From: Methanoculleus sp. UBA374
GTDB taxonomy: Archaea; Halobacteriota; Methanomicrobia; Methanomicrobiales; Methanoculleaceae
Length of the DNA: 64,000 bases
Direction of reading: 5' to 3'
NCBI GenBank assembly: GCA_002508705.1
Contig: DAYL01000029.1
Span: 217,821 to 281,820, forward strand
Made by a program: the position numbers and the translations under genes. Below are positions 1 through 8,832 of the stretch, in pieces; position 1 is the stretch's first letter, and each line of letters opens with the position of its first letter. The notes beneath the pieces are model-generated. The model saw nothing but the letters and a program-made list of their open reading frames with translations. It made no database searches and had not been told where the DNA came from.

Positions 1-1
1 A

Positions 2-541
2 CAGTATCAGACCCCGGCACCGGTGGCCGCCCGCCTCCTCCACCATGCCGCCATGCAGGGGGCGATCACGGGGCGTCGGGTCTGCGACCTCGGGTGCGGG
101 ACCGGAATCCTTGCCCTGGGCGCGGCCCTCCTCGACGCAGCCGCCGTGATCGGGCTTGATATCGATCCGGCCGCGATAAATGTGGCCCGGCGGAACGCCG
201 GGGAGTTCGGCGTTTCGGTGGAATTTCTCGTCGCCGACGTCCGAAACCCCGACCTCGATCGGCGGCGGCTTTCCTGCGACACCGTCGTGATGAACCCGCC
301 GTTCGGAGCGCAGAGGGCGCACGCCGACCGGCCGTTCATCGACCTCTCGCTTGAACTCGCGGTGGTGGTCTACGGCATCTTCAACGAGGGTTCGGCCCCG
401 TTTGTCGCCGCCTATACCGAGGGCCGGGCGACGGTTGAGGAGGTGATCCGGTGCGCGTTTCCGCTCAAGCGGACGTTTGCCCACCACCGCCGGGAGCGCA
501 TGGATATCCCGGTAGAAGTCATACGCTTAAGGCGGATCTGA
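2..541 (+). CDS. METTL5-like N6-adenine methyltransferase, 5' partial
   Basis: Class I SAM-dependent methyltransferase of the archaeal METTL5/COG2263 type; family members methylate adenine N6 in RNA (rRNA in eukaryotes). The frame is open to the left edge and begins with QYQTPAPVAARLL, the usual start of this family just after its first few residues, so only a short N-terminus is missing. Motif I reads DLGCGTG and the catalytic motif NPPFG is present, which marks an amino-group (N6-adenine) methylase. The TGA ends 5 nt before the GTG chosen for the MFS gene, so the two may be co-transcribed. The exact RNA substrate cannot be read from the sequence. Confidence 0.85.
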   Translation, partial: QYQTPAPVAARLLHHAAMQGAITGRRVCDLGCGTGILALGAALLDAAAVIGLDIDPAAINVARRNAGEFGVSVEFLVADVRNPDLDRRRLSCDTVVMNPPFGAQRAHADRPFIDLSLELAVVVYGIFNEGSAPFVAAYTEGRATVEEVIRCAFPLKRTFAHHRRERMDIPVEVIRLRRI

Positions 542-546
542 CGTCC

Positions 547-1737
547 GTGACCGCCGATATAAAACCGATCTGGAGGCTCTCTGCCGCCCACCTGGTGACC
601 GATCTCTATTCGCCGGTTCTCCCTGCAATCCTGCCGCTCCTCATCGTCGACCAGGGCTACTCGTTCTTCCTTGCCGGGCTGATCGTCACGGTCTACACCC
701 TCACGTCGTCGTTCGTGCAGCCGTTCGCCGGCTGGCTCTTCGATACCCGGGGGATCGCCGTCCCCATCAGCGTGAGCGTCCTCATCAGCGCGGTGTTCAT
801 CTCCGTGATAGGCCTCCTGGACAACTACTTCCTCGTCCTCGCCTCCGCCGCCGTCGCGGCGCTGGGAAACGCTTCTTTCCACCCGAGCGCGCTCGGGACC
901 GTCAGCCGGCTGACCCAGGATGCACACCGGGGCAGGATCACCTCATTCTTCGTCATCGGCGGAAACCTGGGCTACGCACTCGGTCCTATCTGTGCCGGCA
1001 TCGTTGTCGGGCTGATGGGCCTTCCGGGCCTTGCCGTCCTTGTCATCCCCGGCCTCGTGATGGCGGCGGTGCTCCGGTGGACCCTGTCCGCTCCCGGACA
1101 TACAGCGGTCCCGGCGGCGCAGGTCCGGACTGAACGGTCCGCGTACCGGGCGATCGTTCTTCTCGTCGCGGCCTCAAGCCTCCGTGCATGGGCCATATTC
1201 GGCTCGGTCGCGTTCCTTCCCACCATCCTCACCGAGCGCGGCATCGACCTTGTGACCGCGAACCTGATCGTATCGGGTATGCTTATCGCCGGGGTCGTCG
1301 GGCAACTCGTCGGGGGTGCGCTCTCCGACCGTTACGGCCGCAAAGAATTCACGATAGGCGGACTTGTTGCCGCCATCCCGCCCTTCGCCGTATTCCTGAC
1401 CACCGGTGGTATCGTCTCCATCGTTGCGCTGATTATCTTTGGGTTCATCCTCTGGTCGACCTTTGCCGTCACCGTCGCCATGGCCCACGAAATGGCCCCG
1501 GGGAACGCCGGGCTCGTCTCCGGCCTCATGCTCGGGCTCGCGGTCGGCGTGGGCGGGATAGGGGTTGCGGTCACCGGCGCCATCGCTGATATGACCTCGC
1601 TTTCCCTTGGCCTCATGACGATCCCGCTTGCGATTGTCCTTGCCGTTCCGCTCTTCCTCGCCACTTCCTACCCCTGGAAATCCCTCGGACGGAGCCGGCT
1701 CTCCTCCCGGGGGACGACCCCGCCCCAAACTCCTTAA
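547..1737 (+). CDS. MFS transporter, fosmidomycin-resistance-like
   Basis: Major facilitator superfamily permease of about 396 residues with roughly twelve hydrophobic segments. The N-terminus (HLVTDLYSPVLPAILPLL) and the loop after TM2 resemble the fosmidomycin-resistance (Fsr) drug exporter branch; GALSDRYGRK between the two halves is the MFS loop motif. I chose the GTG at 547 because the frame upstream overlaps the methyltransferase and encodes a Pro/Gly-rich stretch unlike an MFS start. The substrate is unknown; efflux of a small molecule at the cell membrane is inferred from the family. It lies directly downstream of the methyltransferase. Confidence 0.8.
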   Translation: MTADIKPIWRLSAAHLVTDLYSPVLPAILPLLIVDQGYSFFLAGLIVTVYTLTSSFVQPFAGWLFDTRGIAVPISVSVLISAVFISVIGLLDNYFLVLASAAVAALGNASFHPSALGTVSRLTQDAHRGRITSFFVIGGNLGYALGPICAGIVVGLMGLPGLAVLVIPGLVMAAVLRWTLSAPGHTAVPAAQVRTERSAYRAIVLLVAASSLRAWAIFGSVAFLPTILTERGIDLVTANLIVSGMLIAGVVGQLVGGALSDRYGRKEFTIGGLVAAIPPFAVFLTTGGIVSIVALIIFGFILWSTFAVTVAMAHEMAPGNAGLVSGLMLGLAVGVGGIGVAVTGAIADMTSLSLGLMTIPLAIVLAVPLFLATSYPWKSLGRSRLSSRGTTPPQTP

Positions 1738-1763
1738 GTACCGGGAGTGCCGATTCATCCCCG

Positions 1764-3410
1764 ATGGTCACCCGGCTTCAGCGTTACCGGCAGATCGCGG
1801 ATGTGCTGACCCGATACGGTTTTGAGATCCTCGTCGACGAGTTCGTCTCCCGGAGCGAACGACGCCGGGGGCTCCACCGGGCCCCGGAAGAGAAGCGATC
1901 GGTGTACGAACGTATCCGCCTTGCCATCGAGGAACTGGGGCCCACGTACATAAAGTTCGGCCAGATAATGAGCACACGCCGGGAGCTCCTCCCGCCGGAG
2001 CTTATCCAGGAACTGCAGAAGCTCCAGGATCGGGTGGCTCCGGTCCCGTTTGAGGAGATCCGACCGGTGATCACGCAGTACTGCCCGAACCTCGAGGAGT
2101 GTTTCGCCGTCGTCGAGGAGGAGCCGGTTGCAGCGGCTTCCCTCTCGCAGGTGCACCGCGCGGTGACGAAGGACAGCCGGGTCGTCGCCCTCAAGGTGCA
2201 GCGCCCCGGGATTCCCGACCTCATCGAGACCGATCTCGTGATCCTGCGGTCGCTTGTGGCCCGGGCGGAGTCGATCTTTCCTGACCTGCGGGTCTATAAC
2301 CTCCAGGGCATGGTCGACGAATTTTCGGTCCAGATCCGGCGCGAACTGGACTTTACCCAGGACGGAATGAACGCGGACCGACTCAGACGAAACATGAGTG
2401 GTCTCCCGTGCGTGAAGATCCCGCGCATCCACTGGAAGATCTCCGGGCCCCACCTGCTTGCCATGGACTACGTCGAAGGAGTCCGGATCGACGACGTGGA
2501 GGCTCTACGGAGATTTGGTCTCTTCCCGGAAGATATTGCCGAGATCGGGTTTGAGGCTTATGTCAAGCAGATCTTCGTCGACGGTTTCTTTCACGGGGAC
2601 CCCCACCCGGGAAACCTTCTGGTGACGGAGCGAGGGGAGGTCATCTTCCTCGACTTCGGGATCGTCGGCGTCCTCCGTCTGGAGAGAAGACGGGTCTTCG
2701 TCGATCTCCTCCTCGCCATGACCCGGACGGACGTCGACGGCGTGATTACAGCGTTGCAGAGGCTCGACGTCCGGATCAGCCCGGCGGTTCTCGATGCCCT
2801 CAAGGACGACCTCTACCTGGTGCTGCTTGATTATCGGGAGACGAAGATCGAGCAGGTGAACTTTGCGACAACGATTCAGGGCCTGACCGATGCCCTCCGC
2901 AGGTATCGCATCCGGGTGCCGTCCACCCTGATGCTCATGATGAAGGTGATCGTCATGGTGATGGCCATCGGCGTTCGGCTCGACCCCACGTTCAACTTTG
3001 ACCGGCGAATCCGACCGTACCTGACGGAGATCGCTGCACGGCAGCGGCTCTCTCCGGATAACATGACGGGTGCGATACGGTCCCTTGTGAGTGCGACGGA
3101 GAATCTGCTTGCCATCCCGGGGAACGTGAACGAGACTCTGAAGGCCTTTTCGGAGGGCACCATCACGGTCAAACTCGCGAACCGCGACCTCACCGCAATC
3201 GTCGGCGTCATCGACCGGACGAGCGACAAGATCGTCGTCGGACTGGTGGTCGCTGCAATCGTCGTGGGCTCGTCGGTGGTGCTCCGGGTGGCCGATCTCC
3301 CGGTTCCTGGATACGTCTCGATCCTCGCCACCCTGGGCTACGTGTTTGCGGTGCTTGTCGGATTCTATGCAGTCTATCGGGTTCTCAGGTACGGCCACGC
3401 TCTCCGGTGA
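1764..3410 (+). CDS. UbiB/ABC1/AarF-family atypical kinase
   Basis: 548-residue member of the ABC1/UbiB protein-kinase-like family. It shows the family KxGQ motif (IKFGQ, about residue 63), the Ala-rich nucleotide loop AAASLSQVH, the VALKVQRPG lysine, the catalytic HGDPHPGN (about residue 277) and a DFG metal-binding motif (about residue 297). Two hydrophobic segments close the protein, so it is probably anchored in the membrane by its C-terminus. Bacterial and mitochondrial relatives support quinone biosynthesis; methanogens of this order lack ubiquinone, so the role here is open, perhaps isoprenoid-lipid related. It stands 26 nt after the MFS gene. Confidence 0.88.
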   Translation: MVTRLQRYRQIADVLTRYGFEILVDEFVSRSERRRGLHRAPEEKRSVYERIRLAIEELGPTYIKFGQIMSTRRELLPPELIQELQKLQDRVAPVPFEEIRPVITQYCPNLEECFAVVEEEPVAAASLSQVHRAVTKDSRVVALKVQRPGIPDLIETDLVILRSLVARAESIFPDLRVYNLQGMVDEFSVQIRRELDFTQDGMNADRLRRNMSGLPCVKIPRIHWKISGPHLLAMDYVEGVRIDDVEALRRFGLFPEDIAEIGFEAYVKQIFVDGFFHGDPHPGNLLVTERGEVIFLDFGIVGVLRLERRRVFVDLLLAMTRTDVDGVITALQRLDVRISPAVLDALKDDLYLVLLDYRETKIEQVNFATTIQGLTDALRRYRIRVPSTLMLMMKVIVMVMAIGVRLDPTFNFDRRIRPYLTEIAARQRLSPDNMTGAIRSLVSATENLLAIPGNVNETLKAFSEGTITVKLANRDLTAIVGVIDRTSDKIVVGLVVAAIVVGSSVVLRVADLPVPGYVSILATLGYVFAVLVGFYAVYRVLRYGHALR

Positions 3411-3456
3411 AACCCGGGTTTTGACTGACAGCGGGCTGAGACGGACGTAAAAAAAG

Positions 3457-3741
3457 TTATTCGGACTTTTTCTTGAAGAACAACTTGCAGTGGCAGGCCC
3501 CCTGCTCTTCAATCTCTTTCTCGTGGTAGATACAGGGACAGACGATGAGCTGGTCTTTCTCGACGTCCCCGCTCCGGAGCCTGCAGGGGCAGTATGCCGC
3601 CCCGAGCCGTTCCTGGTTCCGTGCGAGCCCGCGGAGAACGGCCGAGAGTTGCTTCTCGTCGACGTTTAAGACAAAGCCTTTCTCCTTCGCGTACACCTTT
3701 GCCCTGGTCCGCTCCGCTTCGATTTTCTCTTCTGCTGTCAT
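3457..3741 (-). CDS. Ferredoxin:thioredoxin reductase catalytic-chain-like protein
   Basis: Small (94-residue) Fe-S protein with the CPC...CPC...CHC cysteine pattern of the catalytic chain of ferredoxin:thioredoxin reductase, which passes electrons from ferredoxin to a disulfide through a [4Fe-4S] cluster next to a redox-active cysteine pair. Spacings are CPC-X14-CPC-X12-CHC, unlike the plant-type X16/X8, as expected for an archaeal variant. The ATG at 3741 is preferred over one seven codons upstream because GGAG lies between the two. It is the last gene of a leftward run with purQ (17-nt gap), although no purine role is evident. Its partner could be a thioredoxin or another disulfide protein. 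Confidence 0.82.
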   Translation of the reverse strand: MTAEEKIEAERTRAKVYAKEKGFVLNVDEKQLSAVLRGLARNQERLGAAYCPCRLRSGDVEKDQLIVCPCIYHEKEIEEQGACHCKLFFKKKSE

Positions 3742-3758
3742 GATACAACTAACTCCTA

Positions 3759-4472
3759 TCATCCGGGTTTCCGGCGCCCGTACTCTTCGATATGGGCTAT
3801 CATCGATTTAAATATCTTTATCCCATCCTCCGAGCCGAGCGCCCGTTCGCTCGCTCGCTCGGGATGCGGCATCATCGCAAGCACGTTCCCCGCTTCCGAG
3901 AGGACGCCGGTGATGCTCTCCGCCGACCCGTTCGGGTTGCTCTCCGGCGTCGCGTTGCCGTGCTCGTCGCAGAACCGGAACGCGACCCGCTTTTCGCGGT
4001 TCAACCGCGCGATCACATCATCGGGGGCGACGTAGCGCCCCTCCGCATGAGCGATCGGCACCCGGATGACCTCGCCCTCGTGGTAGAGCGCGGTGAACGG
4101 CGATCCGGTGCTCTCGACGCGAAGGCAGACATGCCGCGAGATGAACTTGGGGTAAGCGTTCAGCGTGAAGGTGCCCGGGACCAGTCCGGCCTCCGAGCCG
4201 ATCTGCGCACCGTTGCAGATCCCGAGGACCAGTCTCCCCTCTTTCGCGTGCCTGATGATGTCGGTCATGATCGGGGTCCGTGCGGCGATGGCTCCGGCCC
4301 GGAGGTAATCCCCGTAGGAGAACCCGCCGGGCAGCACCACCGCATCGTATGGTCGTCTGAGTCCGTCCTTGTACCAGACGAGATCCGTCTCGACCCCGCA
4401 GACGTCCGCAAGGACGTGGTAGGTGTCCCGGTCGCAGTTGCTGCCGCCGAACTGTACCACAGCGAACCTCAT
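3759..4472 (-). CDS. purQ: Phosphoribosylformylglycinamidine synthase subunit PurQ
   Basis: Glutaminase subunit (237 residues) of the three-part FGAM synthase, step four of de novo purine synthesis; it supplies ammonia from glutamine to PurL. The class I amidotransferase nucleophile is in LGICNGAQ, the oxyanion region is PGGFSYGDYLRAGAIA, and the His/Glu of the triad are in MMPHPERA. It follows purS by 3 nt and precedes the ferredoxin:thioredoxin-reductase-like gene by 17 nt. PurL is not in this window. Confidence 0.97.
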   Translation of the reverse strand: MRFAVVQFGGSNCDRDTYHVLADVCGVETDLVWYKDGLRRPYDAVVLPGGFSYGDYLRAGAIAARTPIMTDIIRHAKEGRLVLGICNGAQIGSEAGLVPGTFTLNAYPKFISRHVCLRVESTGSPFTALYHEGEVIRVPIAHAEGRYVAPDDVIARLNREKRVAFRFCDEHGNATPESNPNGSAESITGVLSEAGNVLAMMPHPERASERALGSEDGIKIFKSMIAHIEEYGRRKPG

Positions 4473-4475
4473 GCC

Positions 4476-4718
4476 TTACTCAACCTCAATCGTGTAGTGG
4501 TGAATGACCGGGTTTGCAAGGAGCCGCTCGCACATCTGTCCTGCTGCTTCTCGCGCCGCCGCCGTGTCCGCCGCATCAAGCGTGATCCGGAAGAGCCGTG
4601 CCGTGTCCAGATCCTCGGTCGGAAACCCAAGGTTTGTGAGGGCGTGCTGGATGGCGCGCGCTTCGGGGTTCAACATTCCCTCTTTCAGTCCAATGGTGAC
4701 GGTAACGTTGTACTTCAT
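4476..4718 (-). CDS. purS: Phosphoribosylformylglycinamidine synthase subunit PurS
   Basis: 80-residue PurS, the small structural subunit that bridges PurQ and PurL in the archaeal and Gram-positive type of FGAM synthase. The sequence MKYNVTVTIGLKEGMLNPE and a C-terminal half of alternating strands and helices fit the family, as does the length. Its ATG overlaps the purC stop by 4 nt (ATGA), which points to coupled translation, and purQ follows after 3 nt. Confidence 0.96.
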   Translation of the reverse strand: MKYNVTVTIGLKEGMLNPEARAIQHALTNLGFPTEDLDTARLFRITLDAADTAAAREAAGQMCERLLANPVIHHYTIEVE

Positions 4719-5446
4719 GCGGATTCACCCCGGGGCGGGGAGAGAATGCGTTTCGCGACCCCGGCGTAGGTCTCCATAACGTCTCCCTTGTTGAAGCGGT
4801 AGACATCCTTATCGAGAGACGTTCCGGTCTGTTTATCCCAGAGCCGCATCGAGTCCATGCTGATCTCGTCGCCGACGAAGATCTCTTCGTTGTAACGGCC
4901 GAATTCGAGTTTGAAATCGACCAGGGTAATGCCGCGCGCGTCAAGGTACTCCCGGAGGATCTCGTTTATCGCGAGCACCTCGGCTTTGATCTGGTCGAGC
5001 TCCTCGGGCGCAACGAGTTTCAGAGCGTAGATCAGGTCGTCGTTCAACATCGGGTCGTGATGGGTGTCGCTCTTGTAATCGATGACGATCACCGGCGGGT
5101 CGAGCGGCTCCCCTTCCCTGAACGGGTAGTTGCGCACGATGGACCCGGCTGCGACGTTCCTGACGATCACCTCAAGCGGGATCATCGTGAGCGCCCGCAC
5201 TGCGAGGGTGGCGGGCTCGATGCTTTCGAGGTAGTGGGTCCGGACCCCGTTCTCTTCAAGGTACCTGAAGAGGAAGGAGGAGACCTCCGCGTTATATCTC
5301 CCCTTGCCGCCCAGGGTATCTTTTTTCTCGCCGTCAAAGGCCGTGATGTCGTCCCGGAACTTCATGATGTATACTCCCGGGTCGTCGGTACGATAGACGG
5401 ACTTCGCCTTCCCTGTGTAGAGGAGGTCAACCTGTTTCATGGGCAA
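4715..5446 (-). CDS. purC: SAICAR synthase PurC
   Basis: Phosphoribosylaminoimidazole-succinocarboxamide synthase (243 residues), which joins aspartate to CAIR with ATP in purine synthesis. Seen in the sequence: LLYTGKAKSVYRTD at the N-terminus (ATP site), FRDDITAFDG, RNVAAGS, and the family block ILREYLDARGITLVDFKLEFG followed by GDEISMDSMRLWD. Length is normal. It overlaps purS by 4 nt and lies 37 nt downstream of cofG, so F420 and purine genes may share a transcript. Confidence 0.97.
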   Translation of the reverse strand: MPMKQVDLLYTGKAKSVYRTDDPGVYIMKFRDDITAFDGEKKDTLGGKGRYNAEVSSFLFRYLEENGVRTHYLESIEPATLAVRALTMIPLEVIVRNVAAGSIVRNYPFREGEPLDPPVIVIDYKSDTHHDPMLNDDLIYALKLVAPEELDQIKAEVLAINEILREYLDARGITLVDFKLEFGRYNEEIFVGDEISMDSMRLWDKQTGTSLDKDVYRFNKGDVMETYAGVAKRILSPPRGESA

Positions 5447-5483
5447 AATCTCCTGATAGATGTTGTCGGGCTAAATGATGAGG

Positions 5484-6479
5484 TTATGCTCCCTCCCTCC
5501 GGCCTGGTGCCGCGATCCTCTCCGCGAGCCGCCGGATCAGGGGTTCGAGCACGGGGGAATACCACCCTTTCTCGATGTACTGCGGGTAGATACAGAGCCG
5601 TTCGGCGAGATCGGCGTCTCCGGCCACTCTCCGGAGTTCCTCGATCTGCGGCCAGGGGTGTTCGGGGTTGACGTAGTCGATGGTGAGCGGGGAGACCCCG
5701 CCGAGGTCGTCCACGCCGCACTCGACGAGGCGGGCGGCGTCGGCAAGGTTCGGGGGTATCTGCACAGCCACATCCGCCGGGAGGATCTCCCGGGCGAGGG
5801 TTATCGTCGCGCGTAAGTCGTCTGTTTCGGGAGCCGGAGCGCCCTCCATCGGCGTCCCCGGCTTAGGGCAGAAGTTCTGCACGATCACCTCCTGGATGTG
5901 GCCGAACCGCGAATGAAGGTCCCGGATGACCCGGAGCGACTCCTCCCGGTCCTCCGGCGTCTCTCCGATCCCGATTAATATCCCGGTCGTGAACGGAATG
6001 GAGAGTTTTCCGGCGTTCTCAATCATCTCGATCCTGACCGCCGGATCTTTTCCCGGCGAGTCCCGGTGCGCGGGGACGTCCGCGGTCGTCTCCAGCATCA
6101 GGCCCATGCTCGCGTTCACCTCGCGGAGCCGGTCAAGTTCCTCGTAGGAGAGGATGCCGGCGTTGGTGTGCGGCAGGAGCCCTCTTTCTACGGCCGCAAG
6201 AGAGAGGTCGTAGAGGTAGTCGAGGATATCTGCATAGCCGAGTTTCCCCAGTTTCGCCGCAAAGCCGGGCACCCTGCCGGGCCGCTCCCCGAAGGTGAAG
6301 AGCGCCTCCGTGCAGCCGAGGCCGGCACCCGCATCCATGGTCCTGATCGCCTCGTCGGGGGGCATGATGCACCCCTCCCGCACCGGAGTCCGGAAGCAGC
6401 AGTAACCGCAATGGTTGGCGCAGACTGTTGTTATGGGGAGGAATACGTTTTTTGAAAAGGTGATCACGCGGCGGCGCAT
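5484..6479 (-). CDS. cofG: FO synthase subunit CofG
   Basis: Radical-SAM subunit 1 of 7,8-didemethyl-8-hydroxy-5-deazariboflavin (FO) synthase; with CofH it makes the deazaflavin chromophore of coenzyme F420 from tyrosine and a ribityl-uracil. The CX3CX2C cluster motif is in VCANHCGYC near the N-terminus, followed by RTPVREGCIM. I set the start at the ATG at 6479 (MRRRVITFSK, 331 residues) because the frame upstream of it looks non-coding and the family begins here. It points away from cofC, with a 161-nt shared upstream region, and runs into purC. Confidence 0.94.
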   Translation of the reverse strand: MRRRVITFSKNVFLPITTVCANHCGYCCFRTPVREGCIMPPDEAIRTMDAGAGLGCTEALFTFGERPGRVPGFAAKLGKLGYADILDYLYDLSLAAVERGLLPHTNAGILSYEELDRLREVNASMGLMLETTADVPAHRDSPGKDPAVRIEMIENAGKLSIPFTTGILIGIGETPEDREESLRVIRDLHSRFGHIQEVIVQNFCPKPGTPMEGAPAPETDDLRATITLAREILPADVAVQIPPNLADAARLVECGVDDLGGVSPLTIDYVNPEHPWPQIEELRRVAGDADLAERLCIYPQYIEKGWYSPVLEPLIRRLAERIAAPGRREGA

Positions 6480-6557
6480 GGATATATGTCGTCTCCCCCC
6501 GACATGAACTTTAGGGAGCGATCTCTCGGGTGCGTCCGAAGCGATACTACAATAAAA

Positions 6558-6571
6558 TTGTCTAAAGACAA
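6558..6571. promoter_or_regulatory. Palindrome in the cofG/cofC divergent promoter region
   Basis: TTGTCT-AA-AGACAA, six-base arms around a 2-nt centre, sits in an AT-rich patch between the divergent cofG and cofC genes. Its place and symmetry suit a dimeric regulator that could control both F420 genes, but no second copy was found in the window, so this is only a candidate. Confidence 0.35.
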
Positions 6572-6640
6572 GTGATATGGGTTTTATGCGACGCATCCGT
6601 AACGATGCCTTTTTGAGAGTGTCCCGACAACCGATTCACA

Positions 6641-7288
6641 ATGTACTTTCACGCGCTCATTCCTTTTAAGCCTACGAACCCCAAGACACGCCTCTCCTGC
6701 ATCCTCACCCAGGAAGAGCGTGAGGCGTTCGCCCGGGCGATGCTTGGAGACGTGATCGCCTCCGTGCTGAAGTCGGGGTGCAGCGCCACCCTGCTCTGCA
6801 CCCACCCCTTCAAATACGAGAACGCGCTCATTGCCGTCCGGAAAGAGTCGTTGAACGATGCGATCAACTGGGCGCTCGGTCAGTTCCACTGTCCGGCGCT
6901 CATCATCATGGCCGACCTTCCCCTGGTGACGGCCGGGGATATCCAGCGGCTGATCCGCACCGAGAAGGATATGTCCATCGTGCCGGGCCGGGGCGGCGGG
7001 ACGAACGTCATATTCTTAAAGAAACCGCGATGCTTCCACGCCGACTTCTACGGCGCAAGTTTCCTCGATCACCTCCGTGTCGCCGGGGAGTGCGGCTTCT
7101 CCGTCGAAGTGATCGATTCGTTCCGGATGTCGACCGATATCGATGAGAAGGAGGACCTGGTCGAGATCCTCATCCATGGGAGGGGAAGAAAGAGCCGGGA
7201 GTTCCTGGAAGAGTCAGGGTTCTCTCTTGCCATCGACGAGAAGGGACGGGTCGGCGTGAAGCGCGACGCCCATAAAGAGGCACTCTGA
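6641..7288 (+). CDS. cofC: 2-phospho-L-lactate guanylyltransferase CofC
   Basis: 215-residue nucleotidyltransferase that activates 2-phospholactate with GTP to form the side-chain donor for F420. N-terminal ALIPFKPTNPKTRLS matches the family's nucleotide-binding start, and IIMADLPLVTAGDI carries the metal-binding aspartate; GRGGGTNVIFLK follows as in other CofC proteins. No clear ribosome binding site precedes the ATG. The gene converges on cofE and their last 75 nt overlap on opposite strands, so the two 3' ends are antisense to each other. Confidence 0.93.
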   Translation: MYFHALIPFKPTNPKTRLSCILTQEEREAFARAMLGDVIASVLKSGCSATLLCTHPFKYENALIAVRKESLNDAINWALGQFHCPALIIMADLPLVTAGDIQRLIRTEKDMSIVPGRGGGTNVIFLKKPRCFHADFYGASFLDHLRVAGECGFSVEVIDSFRMSTDIDEKEDLVEILIHGRGRKSREFLEESGFSLAIDEKGRVGVKRDAHKEAL

Positions 7289-8020
7289 AGCGTCGATGGC
7301 GGCGATCCCGGCGTAGTCGCCGACGGGAAGCCCGAGCCCCCGCACGATAACCGCGGGGATGCACTCGTTGGCCTCTCCCATCACGAGTTCGGCGGCTGAT
7401 GCGATGCAGTCCGCCACCGCCCGCTTTGTGACTTCGAGTTCACGGCCGAAGAGGTCTTTTTTCCCGCGTTCATCGAGCACGGAGGGGATGCCCGAACACC
7501 CGATGGCAACCCCGCTGCACCCGAGCCGCATCGCGTGCGTCCGGGAATCGACGATGAGGACGCCGACGTCCACTCCCGTCCGTGCGGCGATCGCTGCACG
7601 GATACGCGCGGCGGATGCATCCGGGTCGAGAGGAAGGAGGAGGACGGAGCCGGACGGAGCGTTTGAGGCGTCGATCCCGGCGTTCGGGAGGAGCGTGCCG
7701 TTCTTCATGCAGAGCAGGAACCCGGGGATGCCCCCGACGATCCGGTCGCTCTCGCCGAGCACCACCTCGGCAAGGCGGGGGTCCATCCGGTAATCTTCGG
7801 CGAGCTGGATGGCTTTTGCCGACGGCTTGATGTCTGTGAGCCTTCTGGCCCGCCCCTCGGCGGTGGCTACGGCGGACTCTGCAACGACCACGATGTCCCC
7901 CCTCTGGAGGCCCCGGGACTCCGAGCATTCGGCGGCCGCAAGGATATGGGCCGTCATATCGTCCCCCGAACAGACCAGGGGGGTCGCAAGGCCGTATACA
8001 TGGAATGATGGTGCCGTCAT
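7214..8020 (-). CDS. cofE: Coenzyme F420:L-glutamate ligase CofE
   Basis: GTP-dependent ligase (268 residues) that adds glutamates to F420-0, giving F420-1 and F420-2. VYGLATPLVCSGDDMT at the N-terminus and RGDIVVVAESAVATAEGR match the family, as do LIVDSRTHAMRLG and the later AIGCSGI. Its ATG overlaps the stop of the dihydropteroate-synthase-like gene by 4 nt (ATGA), so it is translated as the last member of the glyA-folD-DHPS-cofE run. The C-terminal 25 codons lie antisense to the end of cofC. Confidence 0.93.
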   Translation of the reverse strand: MTAPSFHVYGLATPLVCSGDDMTAHILAAAECSESRGLQRGDIVVVAESAVATAEGRARRLTDIKPSAKAIQLAEDYRMDPRLAEVVLGESDRIVGGIPGFLLCMKNGTLLPNAGIDASNAPSGSVLLLPLDPDASAARIRAAIAARTGVDVGVLIVDSRTHAMRLGCSGVAIGCSGIPSVLDERGKKDLFGRELEVTKRAVADCIASAAELVMGEANECIPAVIVRGLGLPVGDYAGIAAIDASECLFMGVALHADPSLLVDGKREP

Positions 8021-8832
8021 GTCTGCTTCATCTTTTCATAGACCCGTAGGAGGTCGGCGGTCTCCCGCACGTCGTGGCTCCGCACGATGGCCGCTCCCTT
8101 GTCCACCAGCATCGTCGTGAGCGCGAGCGTGGCCGCGAGCCGCTCTTCGGGAACCCGGGCAAGCAGGTTTCCGATGAACGATTTTCGGGAGATTGCGGCG
8201 AGCACCGGGCGGTCGAAGGCCGAAAACGCCTTGAAATTCCGGCAGAGTTCCCAGTCGTCCTCACTCGTCCGCTCCGGGGTCCATCCTCCGACTGCCGGGT
8301 CGAGGACGTACTCGTCGATTCCAAGGCTCTCGCACCGTGTCACGACGGTTTCGAGTGCCGAGAGCGTTGCGGCAAGCCCGACGGCATCGCCGGGCTTCTT
8401 GAAACTCGCCATCGCGAATACCGGCAGCCCGGAGTCGGCGACCAGCCTCGCGTAGCGCTCGTCGGCAAGGCCGGAGATGTCGTTTATCGCATGGATGTCA
8501 TGGCGGAGGCAGACCTCGAGCACCTCCGGATACCGGGTGTCCACCGAGAGGGTAATCCCGGTCCCGTCGAGTTCCGAGAGCGCTGCATCCACCCGTTTCT
8601 CTTCTTCGGCGACGGTGATGGGGCGCGAGCCCGGGGCCGTGCTCCGCGCTCCGAGGTCGATCATATCGGCGCCCGCTTCAAGCATGGCGAGGCCCCGGTC
8701 GTATATTCCCCCTATCGGGGTGTAGGAGCCCCGGTAGAACGATTCGGGGCTGCAGTTGATGATGCCCATCAGGCGAACCGGCGCGTCGCCGCCGATCCGG
8801 AGATGGTTTACCGTACAGTGGTGTTGCAGCAT
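8017..8832 (-). CDS. Dihydropteroate synthase-like protein
   Basis: 271-residue TIM-barrel protein of the dihydropteroate synthase family. [10 protein letters not shown] corresponds to the pterin-binding start of Fol[16 protein letters not shown] to the second conserved block, and [16 protein letters not shown] and [11 protein letters not shown] to the remaining pterin/p-aminobenzoate loops. Methanogens make tetrahydromethanopterin rather than folate, so the substrate may be the arylamine of that pathway or a true folate intermediate; the sequence does not decide. The start overlaps folD by 25 nt and the stop overlaps cofE by 4 nt, so it sits in a one-carbon/F420 operon. Confidence 0.85.
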   Translation of the reverse strand: MLQHHCTVNHLRIGGDAPVRLMGIINCSPESFYRGSYTPIGGIYDRGLAMLEAGADMIDLGARSTAPGSRPITVAEEEKRVDAALSELDGTGITLSVDTRYPEVLEVCLRHDIHAINDISGLADERYARLVADSGLPVFAMASFKKPGDAVGLAATLSALETVVTRCESLGIDEYVLDPAVGGWTPERTSEDDWELCRNFKAFSAFDRPVLAAISRKSFIGNLLARVPEERLAATLALTTMLVDKGAAIVRSHDVRETADLLRVYEKMKQT

